Assembly: GCF_024159085.1 (NCBI RefSeq)
Contig: NZ_JAMZDE010000007.1
Location: 1-64,000, forward strand
DNA length: 64,000 nucleotides
Origin: Idiomarina rhizosphaerae
GTDB lineage: Bacteria > Pseudomonadota > Gammaproteobacteria > Enterobacterales > Alteromonadaceae
Direction: 5' to 3'
The notes beneath the pieces were generated by a model. That model did not search any database. It was not told where the DNA came from and saw only the letters and a program-made list of their open reading frames with translations. Positions 50,360 to 60,185 of this stretch are shown here, one piece after another. The translations under genes and the position numbers were made by a program. The stretch's first letter is position 1, and the number at the start of each line of letters is the position of its first letter.

Positions 50360-50420
50360 ATTTGCCGATGCCCAATGCTATAGTTACCATAGACTAAAAT
50401 AGCGTAATAAGGGTAAGACA

Positions 50421-50789
50421 ATGGCAGAAGAAACGATTTTTACAAAAATTATTAACCGTGATATTCCTGCGGACATTATCTACGAAGATGACAAAGCGCT
50501 TGCGTTTAAAGACATAAATCCACAAGCCCCGTTCCACTGCTTGATCATTCCCAAACAACCTATTGCGACAGCAAACGACATTAATGAAGACAACGCCGGT
50601 TTGGTTGGCCACTTGTATGTGGTTGCAGCTAAATTAGCAGCGGAACATAATTTTTCACAAGACGGTTACCGGTTAGTCATGAACTGTAATGAGTATGGTG
50701 GCCAGACGGTGTATCACATTCATCTACATATGCTGGCTGGAAAACAAATGGGCTGGCCACCTTATACCGATAAGAAAAAAGAAGCGTAA
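50421..50789 (+). CDS. hinT: HinT-type HIT purine nucleoside phosphoramidase
   Basis: A 122-residue histidine-triad protein with the motif YHIHLHMLAG (HxHxH) and the C-terminal MGWPP typical of HinT. The N-terminus ETIFTKIINRDIPADIIYEDD followed by KALAFKDINPQAP is very conserved. It hydrolyses AMP-lysine and other nucleoside phosphoramidates. In E. coli hinT is followed by lipoprotein genes; here the next gene, a lipoprotein, is on the opposite strand. Confidence 0.95.
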   Translation: MAEETIFTKIINRDIPADIIYEDDKALAFKDINPQAPFHCLIIPKQPIATANDINEDNAGLVGHLYVVAAKLAAEHNFSQDGYRLVMNCNEYGGQTVYHIHLHMLAGKQMGWPPYTDKKKEA

Positions 50790-50794
50790 AGCAA

Positions 50795-51238
50795 TTAAGG
50801 GCGATACCGGGTATCAAGAATTTTATCCACGACCCAGGCATCGTCCCTTTTAATCAGTACCACATCACGGCTGTCCTTCGCTCTCTCACCGTTGTGATAG
50901 CCATCAAAAATCACCGTTACTCGTAATTCTTCTGAATTATTCAAATAATCGGTAAAAGAATTGGTTTCTACTTCAATCTCAACTTTTTCGAAGTAGCGGC
51001 CAAGAATGTATCTCTGAACCGCACTAACCGCACCATAATGATTAATTAAGTCAGCCATACGCTCTGATGATAGCTGTTTCGCCTGCTCTAAGTCTCTGTC
51101 CTTATAAATTGAGTTATAAAACCCATTGATAACTTCTTCCGGCTGGGCTTGCGCATAGTTGATAGGTTCGTCGTCTCCGCATGCAGATAACGTCACTATA
51201 GCGAAAGCCAGAACCAATAAGTTTATAATTTTCATCAC
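50795..51238 (-). CDS. Lipoprotein with NTF2-like (DUF4878-like) domain
   Basis: A 147-residue lipoprotein with lipobox TLSACGDDE (Cys at about 20). The rest resembles small NTF2-like stress proteins: PEEVINGFYNSIYKDRDLEQAKQLSSE, then ELRVTVIFDGYHNGE and a C-terminal VVLIKRDDAWVVDKIL. Function is unknown. It lies 3 bases downstream of the ggt gene and is probably co-transcribed with it. Confidence 0.7.
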   Translation of the reverse strand: MMKIINLLVLAFAIVTLSACGDDEPINYAQAQPEEVINGFYNSIYKDRDLEQAKQLSSERMADLINHYGAVSAVQRYILGRYFEKVEIEVETNSFTDYLNNSEELRVTVIFDGYHNGERAKDSRDVVLIKRDDAWVVDKILDTRYRP

Positions 51239-51241
51239 CTG

Positions 51242-52981
51242 CTATTCTCCTTTTGCCACACCTTCGCGACGTGGGTCAGCACCGCCAATAAGCGTGCCGT
51301 CTGAATCAATGCTAACTCCGTGTAAGCCACTGTTTAAATCAATAACTTTAACGTCATGTCCGCGCTTCTCTAAATCTGCTTTGAGTTCACTTATGTCCCG
51401 GCCTTTTTCCAGCGAAGTATAGTCATTACGGTTAGTTACGTGACCAAGATTGATAGCTTGCTGGACGTTTAAGTTCCAGTCCAGCATGCCAACTAATGTC
51501 TGGCTGACATAATTAATAATTCGGCTGCCACCGGGGGAACCTAGCGCGTGTAAAACCTGTTCACCCTTCTCGTCCAGTACAATAATGGGATCCATGGAAC
51601 TACGGGGGCGTTTACCCGCCTCAACTCTATTCGCGAACTTCTCTTTACCATTCCCCGGAGCCAGAGAGAAATCTGTTAACTGATTGTTTAACAAGAAGCC
51701 GCCGGCCATTACTGTCGAGCCAAAGCCCATTTCAATACTGGTGGTCATAGACAATACATTGCCTTCAGCGTCAACTATTGAAACATGGCTGGTATTTGGC
51801 AGTTCGTAAGCAATATCCTGCTCATACTCGGGTTGCAACTGTACTCCCGGTTTTGCCTTGCCCATGTCATTTTCGGTAATTTTATCTGCCCGGCTCGACA
51901 AATAAGTTTTGTCCAGCATGGCTTCAACTGGCATCTCTACAAAGTCAGGATCCGCAATCCATTGATTCCTGTCAGCGTAAGCCATCCGTGACGCCTGAGT
52001 AAACAAATGGACGAATTGTTCCGAATTAGGTTCAAGCTCACCTAACTCAAAGTTTTCCAGCACGCCCAGTGTCTGCAGTGTTGTAATCCCCCCAGAACTT
52101 GGAGGCCCCATGCCACAGACCTGATATTGTCGATATGCGCTGCATACCGGCTCGCGCAGTTTGGCTTTGTATTGGCTTAAATCTTTAAGACTTAATACGC
52201 CTGGCTCTATCGGGCTGTTTTGTACCGCATCCACAATCTTTGCAGCCAGTTCCCCCTGATAAAATGCATCAGCCCCCTGCTCAGCAATAAGACTTAAGCT
52301 ATTTGCATAGTCAGGGTTCTTGAGAATGGAACCCGCTTTTAATGGCTCGCCATTGGGAAAAAAGTAATCGCTGGCTTCTGGCATTTTTCTCACGCCTGGG
52401 TTAATTTCCATTTCGACCAGCTTGGCCAGTCGTGGAGATACTTCAAACCCCTCTTTTGAAAGTTCAATGGTTTGACTGAAAAGTGACGACCAATCCGCTT
52501 TACCCCATCGCTCATGAGCCAGCTCCAATCCGCGAATGACTCCCGGAGTTCCCACGGAACGGCCACCGATTACGGCATCAATCCACTTAGGCGCATTGCC
52601 ATCCTCATCCAGAAATAACGATTCTGTAGCATTCATAGGAGCGGTCTCACGCGCATCGATGCTGTATAGTTTATTCTCTTCGTTATCCCAATACAGAATA
52701 AACGCACCGCCACCCGGACCCGATGACTGAGGCTCAACCAGCCCTAGCATCGCCTGTACAGCAATAGCGGCATCAACCGCAGAACCACCACGCTTTAAGA
52801 CTTCATAGCCAGCGTCAACCGCGTGCGGGTTAGCTGCAGCAACCATAAAGTTATCGGCAGTTACCGCACTTTTCTCAGTAAAGCCCGTTGCGGCTTCAGG
52901 TTCACGCGTTTCTTGTTCGGATGCAGGCGTACAGGCAGTTAATACACTTGCAGCAATTATTGTCGGTAGCCAGAACTTCAT
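51242..52981 (-). CDS. ggt: Gamma-glutamyltransferase
   Basis: A 579-residue Ntn-hydrolase made as a precursor and self-cleaved. A lipobox (SVLTACTPASE, Cys about 17) suggests a lipoprotein form. The new N-terminal Thr nucleophile starts TSHVSIVDAEGNVLSMTTSI, about residue 390, and the large-subunit substrate Arg is in DARETAP. GPPSSGGITTLQTL and GSPGGSRIINYV are conserved. It hydrolyses glutathione and gamma-glutamyl peptides in the periplasm. Confidence 0.95.
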   Translation of the reverse strand: MKFWLPTIIAASVLTACTPASEQETREPEAATGFTEKSAVTADNFMVAAANPHAVDAGYEVLKRGGSAVDAAIAVQAMLGLVEPQSSGPGGGAFILYWDNEENKLYSIDARETAPMNATESLFLDEDGNAPKWIDAVIGGRSVGTPGVIRGLELAHERWGKADWSSLFSQTIELSKEGFEVSPRLAKLVEMEINPGVRKMPEASDYFFPNGEPLKAGSILKNPDYANSLSLIAEQGADAFYQGELAAKIVDAVQNSPIEPGVLSLKDLSQYKAKLREPVCSAYRQYQVCGMGPPSSGGITTLQTLGVLENFELGELEPNSEQFVHLFTQASRMAYADRNQWIADPDFVEMPVEAMLDKTYLSSRADKITENDMGKAKPGVQLQPEYEQDIAYELPNTSHVSIVDAEGNVLSMTTSIEMGFGSTVMAGGFLLNNQLTDFSLAPGNGKEKFANRVEAGKRPRSSMDPIIVLDEKGEQVLHALGSPGGSRIINYVSQTLVGMLDWNLNVQQAINLGHVTNRNDYTSLEKGRDISELKADLEKRGHDVKVIDLNSGLHGVSIDSDGTLIGGADPRREGVAKGE

Positions 52982-53058
52982 AAGGCCTCATTCATATTGG
53001 GAGGAATTTCCCCTATCATACGAATCAGAAACCAATGACGCAACGAAAAGGAAAACGA

Positions 53059-53628
53059 ATGGAGAGGTTTAATCAATACTGGGCAGGGCTTGCCCTTGTT
53101 CTGATTTTATCCATTTTTTTACAACTGATGCCTCAGTGGCACTCATTACTGACTTTCAACTCAAAAACGGTCATGGCCGAAGGCTGGCCACTTATTAGCG
53201 CCCATTTTATTCATTTAGGCTGGTGGCATGCGTTGTTTAACTTCATTGGTCTGGTGCTCATTGTGCTGATTTGGCGCGAGTACTGGACAACTCGTTGGCT
53301 AATAAACGCTCTGCTGATAAGCGGTGTTGCAACCTCAGTAATGCTCTGGATTATTCCTGCTAATTTAAGTTTTGTCGGTTTATCCGGTGTTTTACATGGA
53401 CTACTTGCTTATTGCTTAATTAAGGACATTCGTGCGGGTAAAAAGTGGATGTGGCTTATTCTAATTGCACTTGTGGCAAAAGTTTTTGCCGAGTTACTTG
53501 GCTGGCAGCCGGAGCATTTTGTTGGCGAACACGTTAGCTATATTCACGCTGCAGGTTTGCTGAGCTCATTACTGCTCTATAAATTAGAACGGCGCCGCAT
53601 TAGTGACGCCGTTCCTCATGATAAGTAA
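53059..53628 (+). CDS. rrtA: Rhombosortase (rhomboid-family intramembrane protease)
   Basis: A 189-residue, six-helix rhomboid of the rhombosortase type. The catalytic Ser is in GLSGVLHGLLAY and the catalytic His in YIHAAGLLSSLLL, with AHFIHLGWWHALFNFIGLVL upstream. Rhombosortases cut GlyGly-CTERM proteins before transfer to the surface by type II secretion. Start 53059 has AAAGGAAA upstream; the frame also opens at 53035. No GlyGly-CTERM protein is visible in this window. Confidence 0.83.
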   Translation: MERFNQYWAGLALVLILSIFLQLMPQWHSLLTFNSKTVMAEGWPLISAHFIHLGWWHALFNFIGLVLIVLIWREYWTTRWLINALLISGVATSVMLWIIPANLSFVGLSGVLHGLLAYCLIKDIRAGKKWMWLILIALVAKVFAELLGWQPEHFVGEHVSYIHAAGLLSSLLLYKLERRRISDAVPHDK

Positions 53629-53636
53629 AATTGGTT

Positions 53637-56120
53637 TTACTTAAGGTTTTCTTCAAACAACTTAAAAATCCGACGGTATTCGTTCAGCCAGCTTTCAGGC
53701 TGACGGAAACCGTGCGGTTCCACCGGATAAATTGCCGTTTCCCAGTCTTCTTTCTTCAGCTCAATTAAACGCTGAACAAGGCGAACACTGTCCTGAAAGA
53801 ACACATTGTCATCAACCATTGGGGAGTTGATAAGCAGCGCATCTTCTAAACCTTCAGCAAAGTAGATAGGAGAACTGCGACGATAAGCAATAGTATCGTC
53901 CTGCGGTAAATTCAGAATATTTGAAGTATAGCTAGTGTTATAATGAGCCCAGTCAGTCACCGGACGCAAAGCAGAACCAGCCTCAAATAAACCAGGCTCT
54001 TTAAACAAGGCCATAAAAGTCAAAAAGCCACCATAAGAACCGCCATAGGTTCCTAACTTGTCGCCATCTACGTTTAAATCGCTTTCTAAGTAATTAGCAA
54101 CGTCGACCAAATCTTCAACTTCCGGTGTTCCCATTTGACGATAAATAGCGGTACGCCAGTCGCGCCCATAGCCTTTTGAACCGCGGTAGTCCAGGTCAGC
54201 AACCACATAGCCATTTTTATTTAATAGGCTATGGAACATGAACTCGCGGAAATACCCTGACCAGCCCATGTGCGCGTTTTGCAAATAGCCGGCACCGTGA
54301 ATGAACACAACCGCAGGATATTCTTCGGCTCTGTTTTCATCAAAGCCTTCTGGCTTATAGATGCGGGTATAAATAGGCTCCTCCACATGAGAAGACTCAA
54401 TTCCAACTACTTCAGGCGCAGTCCAGTCAATACTCAGGAACTTTTCCGAAACCGTATGTGTCAGGCGCTTTGCTGTTTGAGATGAGTCTACAGCTTTATG
54501 ATAAAGCTCAGGTGGCATTAACGGTGTTGAATGAGTCAGCAACAACTCGTCACTTTCAGGGCTGAGCTCAAATGCGGTCATACCATCAAGATCGGTCAAA
54601 GCTTCCGGTTTATCTTTGCCATCGGTTTTCACCCGGTATACTTCGTAGATACCAGGGTGTTCAATGTTCGCCTGAAAGTATAAGTAGTCCCCATTACTAC
54701 TTAAATCAGCATCTTCAACGACATAATTCCCTTCAGTCAATTGACGTGTATTGCCGCCAAGAGGTTTAACATACAAATGCGAATAGCCGTCCGCCTCGGA
54801 CATGAACCACAACTCATCGCTGTCTAACCAACCAAATTCGTTGTGAGTGTAGTTGATCCAGGCATCGTCGTGTAAACGGTCCTGAGAAACGAACTTTTTA
54901 CCGGCGGTATCGACCGTAGCAAGCCAACGGTCTTTGTTATCCCAGGCTTCCAGCATAACCGCAACTTCAGTGCCCTCTTCATTCCACTGAATAGCACCGT
55001 TTTCCCAGCCCCAGTCAGCCATTAGCATAATTGGGCGAGGTTTCTCTTCGGACTTATAGGTTTCACCGCGAGCTTCATGGTTTTCACGTTTAACTTCTGC
55101 CAATACATCTTCGTTCCAGCCCGGCAAAGTGTTGTAAGTTAAAGTGGACTGGCTACCATCAGTTAAATTCAGCAGAACCAGCTGATGTTCAACCGGTTTG
55201 GCATCAGCCACTCGGCGACGCACATTCTCACTTTTTACGCGTCCATCTTCGCTGATGTAGTTCGGCATTATATCGCCTTCATCACGCCAGCTTTGCGGCT
55301 CAGTAATAGCCACCAGCAAAAAGTCGCCTTTTGGTGACAAACTGGCCGATACCAACTCTTTATTTTCAGGTAAGTAGAAAGGTTCAGGGGCTAAAGTGGC
55401 GTTTTCCTTTTGCAGTTTTGAACGCTTTTCGAAACGCTCCTCTGCTGCTTGGCGCTCTTTTTGCACGAACTGAATTAACTCTTGTTCTTCACGAGCAAGG
55501 TAATCTTTGGGTTCTTCGTTCGCCTTAGGTTTTTCTTTAAAAGCTAATGACGCAACCTGACGGCTTAACCCCGAGTTCACATCAATAACAAAAAAGTTAT
55601 TATCCTGCTGGTAGCTCAGCTGCCCATTGGTCATAGGCTGCAGATTATGCTGGCGAGCATCGTCACGAGTTAATTGACGGAGGCTGCCGTCATTAAAACG
55701 AACAAAAATATTGCCTTCAAAGGTATAAGCCAAAAAACTGTCATCCGCTGCATGCACTTTTTCATCAGCAACGTACTGGTGCAGGTTTTCCACAGCAACT
55801 TTCTGTGGTTCACCGGCACCATTTTCCAGAATCATTAAGTCACGAATATCGCTGCCTTCGCGCTTTTGATAAAAAAGAATATCCTCACCATCCATACTCC
55901 AGAAAGCCTGCTCCGGGAAACGTCCCATCCAGTCCGGATCAGCCATAATTTGTTCCATGGTGAGAGCAGCGGTTCCCTGCGCACTGGCAAGAGAGTTAGC
56001 TTGTATGGTTGGTGTGTTTTTCTGCGTATCAGCAGTATTCGTATTCTGAGGAGAGGTTGAGGCGCAAGAGGCGACAAACAATGCCGCCCCAATGGCCATC
56101 ACCAGACGTGACTTCACCAT
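53637..56120 (-). CDS. S9-family prolyl-oligopeptidase-like dipeptidyl peptidase
   Basis: An 827-residue serine peptidase: signal with lipobox (FVASCASTS, Cys about 19), a beta-propeller region (about 60-560) and a C-terminal alpha/beta-hydrolase catalytic domain. The nucleophile is in GTYGGSYGGFLTFMALF, the acid probably in INSPMVDDNVFFQ and the His in EPHGFR. The match is to the DPP4/S9B-S9C range. A role in trimming peptides outside the cytoplasm is likely. It follows maiA by 29 bases on the same strand, though a functional link is unproven. Confidence 0.92.
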   Translation of the reverse strand: MVKSRLVMAIGAALFVASCASTSPQNTNTADTQKNTPTIQANSLASAQGTAALTMEQIMADPDWMGRFPEQAFWSMDGEDILFYQKREGSDIRDLMILENGAGEPQKVAVENLHQYVADEKVHAADDSFLAYTFEGNIFVRFNDGSLRQLTRDDARQHNLQPMTNGQLSYQQDNNFFVIDVNSGLSRQVASLAFKEKPKANEEPKDYLAREEQELIQFVQKERQAAEERFEKRSKLQKENATLAPEPFYLPENKELVSASLSPKGDFLLVAITEPQSWRDEGDIMPNYISEDGRVKSENVRRRVADAKPVEHQLVLLNLTDGSQSTLTYNTLPGWNEDVLAEVKRENHEARGETYKSEEKPRPIMLMADWGWENGAIQWNEEGTEVAVMLEAWDNKDRWLATVDTAGKKFVSQDRLHDDAWINYTHNEFGWLDSDELWFMSEADGYSHLYVKPLGGNTRQLTEGNYVVEDADLSSNGDYLYFQANIEHPGIYEVYRVKTDGKDKPEALTDLDGMTAFELSPESDELLLTHSTPLMPPELYHKAVDSSQTAKRLTHTVSEKFLSIDWTAPEVVGIESSHVEEPIYTRIYKPEGFDENRAEEYPAVVFIHGAGYLQNAHMGWSGYFREFMFHSLLNKNGYVVADLDYRGSKGYGRDWRTAIYRQMGTPEVEDLVDVANYLESDLNVDGDKLGTYGGSYGGFLTFMALFKEPGLFEAGSALRPVTDWAHYNTSYTSNILNLPQDDTIAYRRSSPIYFAEGLEDALLINSPMVDDNVFFQDSVRLVQRLIELKKEDWETAIYPVEPHGFRQPESWLNEYRRIFKLFEENLK

Positions 56121-56149
56121 ATTATTATTTTCCTTTTAGGATCCCTGAA

Positions 56150-56791
56150 TTACTGTGCATCCGCTTGATTTTCAGGCCGAGCCTGTTGCACTGCGTCAAG
56201 CGCCTGCAAACGTTCATGCACCGCCATTAAAGTTGGATATGCCGTTAAATCCAAATTAAAGCGTTGCGCATTGTATACCTGAGGTATCAAACAGATATCA
56301 GCCAATGTTACCGAATTACCATAGCAATAATCACCTGCATACTCGGTCAGTCGCTGTTCAAATGCGGTAAAACTTTTTTCTACCCAGTTTGCAATCCAGT
56401 TTAAACGTTGTTGATCGCTGCAATTCAGCTCACCGGTTAAATACTGTAATACCCGTAAATTGGTAACGGGCTGCAGCTCACAGGCTAGATCATAAGCCAA
56501 CGCTCTGACTCTGGCTTTATCTGCTGGAGCAGAGGGCAGTAATGGGTTTTGTGGATAACACTCTTCCAGATACTCAATAATGGCTAAAGACTGATTCAAC
56601 TTAACGTCGCCATCTAAAAAAGTAGGAACCAACTGCGCAGGATTAAGCTTTCGATAAGCCTCACTGTGCTGTTGCCCGCCATCTTTCACTAAATGTACCG
56701 GTTCATACTCGTAGGATAAGCCCTTCAGGTTTAAAGCAGTACGAACCCGGTAACTGGCGCTTGAGCGCCAGTAGCCGTAGAGTTTCATCAC
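56150..56791 (-). CDS. maiA: Maleylacetoacetate isomerase
   Basis: A 213-residue zeta-class GST that isomerises maleylacetoacetate to fumarylacetoacetate with glutathione. The glutathione site is SYRVRTALNLKGL in the N-terminal KLYGYWRSSASYRVR; PAQLVPTFLDGDVKLNQSLAIIEYLEE is the family signature. Its start overlaps the fahA stop by 4 bases (ATGA), so it is the last gene of hpd-hmgA-fahA-maiA. Confidence 0.95.
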   Translation of the reverse strand: MMKLYGYWRSSASYRVRTALNLKGLSYEYEPVHLVKDGGQQHSEAYRKLNPAQLVPTFLDGDVKLNQSLAIIEYLEECYPQNPLLPSAPADKARVRALAYDLACELQPVTNLRVLQYLTGELNCSDQQRLNWIANWVEKSFTAFEQRLTEYAGDYCYGNSVTLADICLIPQVYNAQRFNLDLTAYPTLMAVHERLQALDAVQQARPENQADAQ

Positions 56792-57813
56792 TTTTCAGGA
56801 CCTTCATATTGAACAACTTTCTGATTAATGGTGCCGAATATTGACTGGCCACCATCATCTTTCATTTCCATTTTGATGGTGTCACCAAACTGCATAAACT
56901 GCGTTGCCGGCTTGCCATCACGAATGGTTTCAATCATGCGGACTTCGGCAATACAACTGTAGCCAACACCACCTTCTTCAATAGAGGTTCCGTGGTCAGT
57001 TCCCTGTTTATTAGAAACCGTACCCGAGCCGATAATGGCACCAGCACCTAAATGACGGGTTTTCGCCGCATGAGCCACCAACTGACCAAAGTCAAAGGTC
57101 ATGTCTTCACCGGCGTTAGGTTTACCAAAAGCTTTGCCATTGTACTCTGACAATAAGGGTAAATGGACCTTATTGGCTTTCCATGCATCGCCCAGTTCAT
57201 CCGGTGTTACGGCTACCGGAGAGAAAGCAGACGAAGGTTTACTCTGGAAAAAGCCGAAGCCTTTGCCTAGCTCACCTGGAATTAGCCCTCGCAGCGACAC
57301 GTCATTAACCAGCATCAGCAGTTTTATGTGTTGTCCGGCGGTTTTAGCATCAACGCCCATAGGCACATCGTCAGTAACAACGGCGACTTCGCCTTCAAAG
57401 TCAATACCCCATTCGGTACTAGCCATTTCAATGTCGTCGTACGGCGCTAAAAAGTCATCAGAGCCGCCCTGATACATTAAAGGATCTTCCCAGAAGCTTT
57501 CTGGTATTTCAGCGCCGCGAGCCCGGCGAACTAACTCAACGTGGTTAACATAAGCACTTCCATCAGCCCACTGGTAAGCGCGCGGCAACGGCGACTCGCA
57601 TAGTGACTCGTCAAATTGAACGCTACCGTCAACATCGCTGTCGTTAAGCTGCTGATAGATTTTTTCAAGTTTAGGCGCAATGCCGTCCCAGTTATCGAGT
57701 AACTCTTGCATACAAGACGCAATGGCCGGAACCGCTACTGCCGAATTTAAATTTCTGCTGACCACCATTAACTGGCCGTCACGTGTACCATTTCTGTATG
57801 TGGCGAGTTTCAT
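56788..57813 (-). CDS. fahA: Fumarylacetoacetate hydrolase
   Basis: A 341-residue FAH-family hydrolase that splits fumarylacetoacetate into fumarate and acetoacetate, completing tyrosine breakdown. The metal-binding part includes GSDDFLAPYDDIEMA, WGIDFEGEVAVVTDDVPMG and GAGAIIGSGTVSNKQGTDHG (the latter ending in the lysine/His turn). It is shorter than the 420-residue eukaryotic enzyme and resembles the marine-bacterial type. It sits 6 bases after hmgA and overlaps maiA. Confidence 0.92.
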   Translation of the reverse strand: MKLATYRNGTRDGQLMVVSRNLNSAVAVPAIASCMQELLDNWDGIAPKLEKIYQQLNDSDVDGSVQFDESLCESPLPRAYQWADGSAYVNHVELVRRARGAEIPESFWEDPLMYQGGSDDFLAPYDDIEMASTEWGIDFEGEVAVVTDDVPMGVDAKTAGQHIKLLMLVNDVSLRGLIPGELGKGFGFFQSKPSSAFSPVAVTPDELGDAWKANKVHLPLLSEYNGKAFGKPNAGEDMTFDFGQLVAHAAKTRHLGAGAIIGSGTVSNKQGTDHGTSIEEGGVGYSCIAEVRMIETIRDGKPATQFMQFGDTIKMEMKDDGGQSIFGTINQKVVQYEGPEK

Positions 57814-57819
57814 AAGTTG

Positions 57820-58950
57820 TTATTTCTCCTGCCAACTGTAGACGTAGTCCGGATTCTCTACTGCCAACGCCTCGTCACTTGCTTGCAAGGCATCGCGGGT
57901 GTCGAGCATGACCGCAACTTCGTCAGTGAATTTCTTTTTATGCTCACGCCCGGCTTTAAACGCTTTCGGGTGTGGGCCATGAGTAAAGCCTGCCGGATGA
58001 AAGGTTACCATACCGCGATCGATATTATCACGGCTGAAAAAGTCACCTTCATGATAGAACAGTACTTCGTCGTAATCGTCGTTGTTGTGGTAGAAAGGCA
58101 CCTTTAAAGCGCCCGGGTCTGATTCAATAGGACGCGGAACAAAAGTGCAGACCACAAAACGATCAGCAACAAAAGTTGTATGCGCCGACGGCGGCAAATG
58201 ATAACGATGGCTCATTAACGGCCGGATATCACGCCAGTTCAGACGAACCGGAGCTAACTCACCGTGCCAGCCTATCGCATCCAGCGGGTTATAAGGGTAA
58301 GTAATAACCGATACCTGCTGATGGCGTTTTACATACACCTGCCACTGCTCTTCGCTGTATTGCGCCTGAAACGCTTCATCGATATCCGGCGTATCCAGAA
58401 CTGCCGAGTCAAAAATAGCATGATTACCCACCAGACCTTTCTCCGGCAAGCTATATGAACCATTAGTTGCCTCAATCATCAGCAACTGCATGGTTTCATC
58501 AGGCTCAAGGCGCCAGTTAGTAGAGCGGGGAATTAAGAAGTAGTCCCCTTTTACCAGCTGAATATGGCCGTAGTCACAATGCAGATGACCACTGCCTTCA
58601 TGAACAAAGAGCAAGTCATCGCCGTCGGCATTACGCACTAAATAGTCCATTTTGCTGTGGCAATGCCACAAGCGAAAACGGCAATTATTATTGTGCAATA
58701 AGTCAGGCGTTAACCAGGGGTTTTCCGGAGCTATGGCTTCTAACTTATTAAAGTCAAAGGCCCGTGGACGCAAGGGTCCACGCCACTCCGACCAACCGGT
58801 CGGAGCATGCTGATGGTGAAAATGCGTGGCCGGGCCAAAAAAACCGCTACGGCCAGCTTCACGTTCATAAATGGCCTGCTCCGGAAAATCAGCATGAGCC
58901 TGTCTAGATGACTTGCCCACCTGTTTCGGAAAGCTGATCCATTTACGCAT
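57820..58950 (-). CDS. hmgA: Homogentisate 1,2-dioxygenase
   Basis: A 376-residue cupin-fold iron enzyme opening the ring of homogentisate to maleylacetoacetate. Recognisable parts are DDLLFVHEGSGHLHCDYGHIQLVKGDYFLIPRSTNWRL (across several segments), YHNNDDYDEVLFYHEGDFFSRD and FHPAGFTHGPHPKAF with the iron-binding His and Glu. It is shorter than the usual 430-450 residues, a known compact form. Its start overlaps hpd by 8 bases. Confidence 0.93.
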   Translation of the reverse strand: MRKWISFPKQVGKSSRQAHADFPEQAIYEREAGRSGFFGPATHFHHQHAPTGWSEWRGPLRPRAFDFNKLEAIAPENPWLTPDLLHNNNCRFRLWHCHSKMDYLVRNADGDDLLFVHEGSGHLHCDYGHIQLVKGDYFLIPRSTNWRLEPDETMQLLMIEATNGSYSLPEKGLVGNHAIFDSAVLDTPDIDEAFQAQYSEEQWQVYVKRHQQVSVITYPYNPLDAIGWHGELAPVRLNWRDIRPLMSHRYHLPPSAHTTFVADRFVVCTFVPRPIESDPGALKVPFYHNNDDYDEVLFYHEGDFFSRDNIDRGMVTFHPAGFTHGPHPKAFKAGREHKKKFTDEVAVMLDTRDALQASDEALAVENPDYVYSWQEK

Positions 58951-60016
58951 CGCTTAACACTCCCCGGCGGATCTGGTCTTCTTCAATGCTTTCGAATAAC
59001 GCTTTGAAGTTACCTTCGCCGAAACCTTCGTTACCTTTACGCTGAATGATTTCAAAGAACACCGGGCCAATTACGGTCTGAGTAAAGATTTGCAGTAAGA
59101 TACCGTCTTTCATTGGCGCGCCGTCAATTAAGATGCGCTGTTCACGCAGTGCGTCCAAATCTTCCTGGTGACCTTCAACACGGTCATTAACTTTCTCGTA
59201 GTAGGTTTCAGGTGTATCCATGAAATCCATACCAATGGAACGCAGATCTTTTACCGTTTTGTAGATATTGTCACTGGTTAGAGCAATGTGCTGGATGCCC
59301 TCGCCTTTGTACTCTTTTAAGTACTCTTCAATTTGCGATTTGTCATCGTGAGATTCGTTAATTGGAATACGGATCTTACCGCAAGGCGCTGTCATCGCGC
59401 GGCTTAACAAACCTGTCAGTTTGCCTTCAATGTCAAAGTAGCGAATTTCACGGAAGTTACCAATGCGCTCATAGAAACCAGCCCAGGTATCCATGTTGCC
59501 GCGGAATACGTTGTGCGTCAGGTGGTCAATTTCGAATAACCCAGCAGCGTGATCGCTCATTTTCGCTTCCCAGTTTTCATAGAAGTCGAAATGCTGCTTA
59601 TAAATTTCATGGTTTTCGTAGTTATCGACAAAATACAACGCACTTTCGCCAATACCAAAAACTGCCGGGACACCTTCAACAACACCTTTATCGGCAGGGA
59701 AAGCTTTGGCACCGTTATCAAGAGAATGCTTTAACGCATGCTCGGCGTCTTTCACACGCCATGCCATCCCGCAGACACTCGGGCCATGGTCTTTAGCAAA
59801 CTCTTCAGCCTGACCACCCGGTTCAGCGTTAATAATGAAATTGATATCATTCTGTTTGTATAGCCAAGCTTGCTTGTTTTTGTGCTTAGCCACTTCAGTG
59901 AAACCCAGTTTGTCGAACAAGTCTTTTAAAGCATCAATGCCTTTTTGATCCGGAGCGGTATACTCAACGAACTCAAAACCGTCTGTATTTAATGGATTAA
60001 TCATTTTATCTGTCAT
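58943..60016 (-). CDS. hpd: 4-hydroxyphenylpyruvate dioxygenase
   Basis: A 357-residue Fe(II) dioxygenase of the vicinal-oxygen-chelate fold turning 4-hydroxyphenylpyruvate into homogentisate. The iron ligands are His in IDHLTHNVF, His in GIQHIALTSD and Glu in VFFEIIQRKG. It is the first gene of the four-gene homogentisate operon. A TyrR-box-like site lies in its 190-base upstream region. Confidence 0.96.
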   Translation of the reverse strand: MTDKMINPLNTDGFEFVEYTAPDQKGIDALKDLFDKLGFTEVAKHKNKQAWLYKQNDINFIINAEPGGQAEEFAKDHGPSVCGMAWRVKDAEHALKHSLDNGAKAFPADKGVVEGVPAVFGIGESALYFVDNYENHEIYKQHFDFYENWEAKMSDHAAGLFEIDHLTHNVFRGNMDTWAGFYERIGNFREIRYFDIEGKLTGLLSRAMTAPCGKIRIPINESHDDKSQIEEYLKEYKGEGIQHIALTSDNIYKTVKDLRSIGMDFMDTPETYYEKVNDRVEGHQEDLDALREQRILIDGAPMKDGILLQIFTQTVIGPVFFEIIQRKGNEGFGEGNFKALFESIEEDQIRRGVLSDA

Positions 60017-60185
60017 GGTTACTTCCTCTTATTATTCGGTTGTTAACACCATGACTGTAGCGGTAGTTGCGGGAAAAAGGCGAATATGAGGAGAAGATAG
60101 AAAATTGCTGAAGTTAACGCCAAAACGTAAAGTTTACTGTACAGGCTGAACACTTGCTCTGGATCAAGGTGCAGCCTGTTTAACT
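60017..60185. promoter_or_regulatory. Leader and promoter region of the hpd operon
   Basis: About 170 bases without a gene. It holds GTAAAGTTTAC (60127-60137), a short palindrome with the wrong spacing for a TyrR box, and AGAGGAAGTAACC before the hpd ATG. No terminator for tyrR is evident here. Confidence 0.5.

Noticed and set aside
60127-60137. GTAAAGTTTAC as a second TyrR box before hpd
   Set aside because: The half sites are separated by one base instead of six; the 60186-60203 site fits far better.
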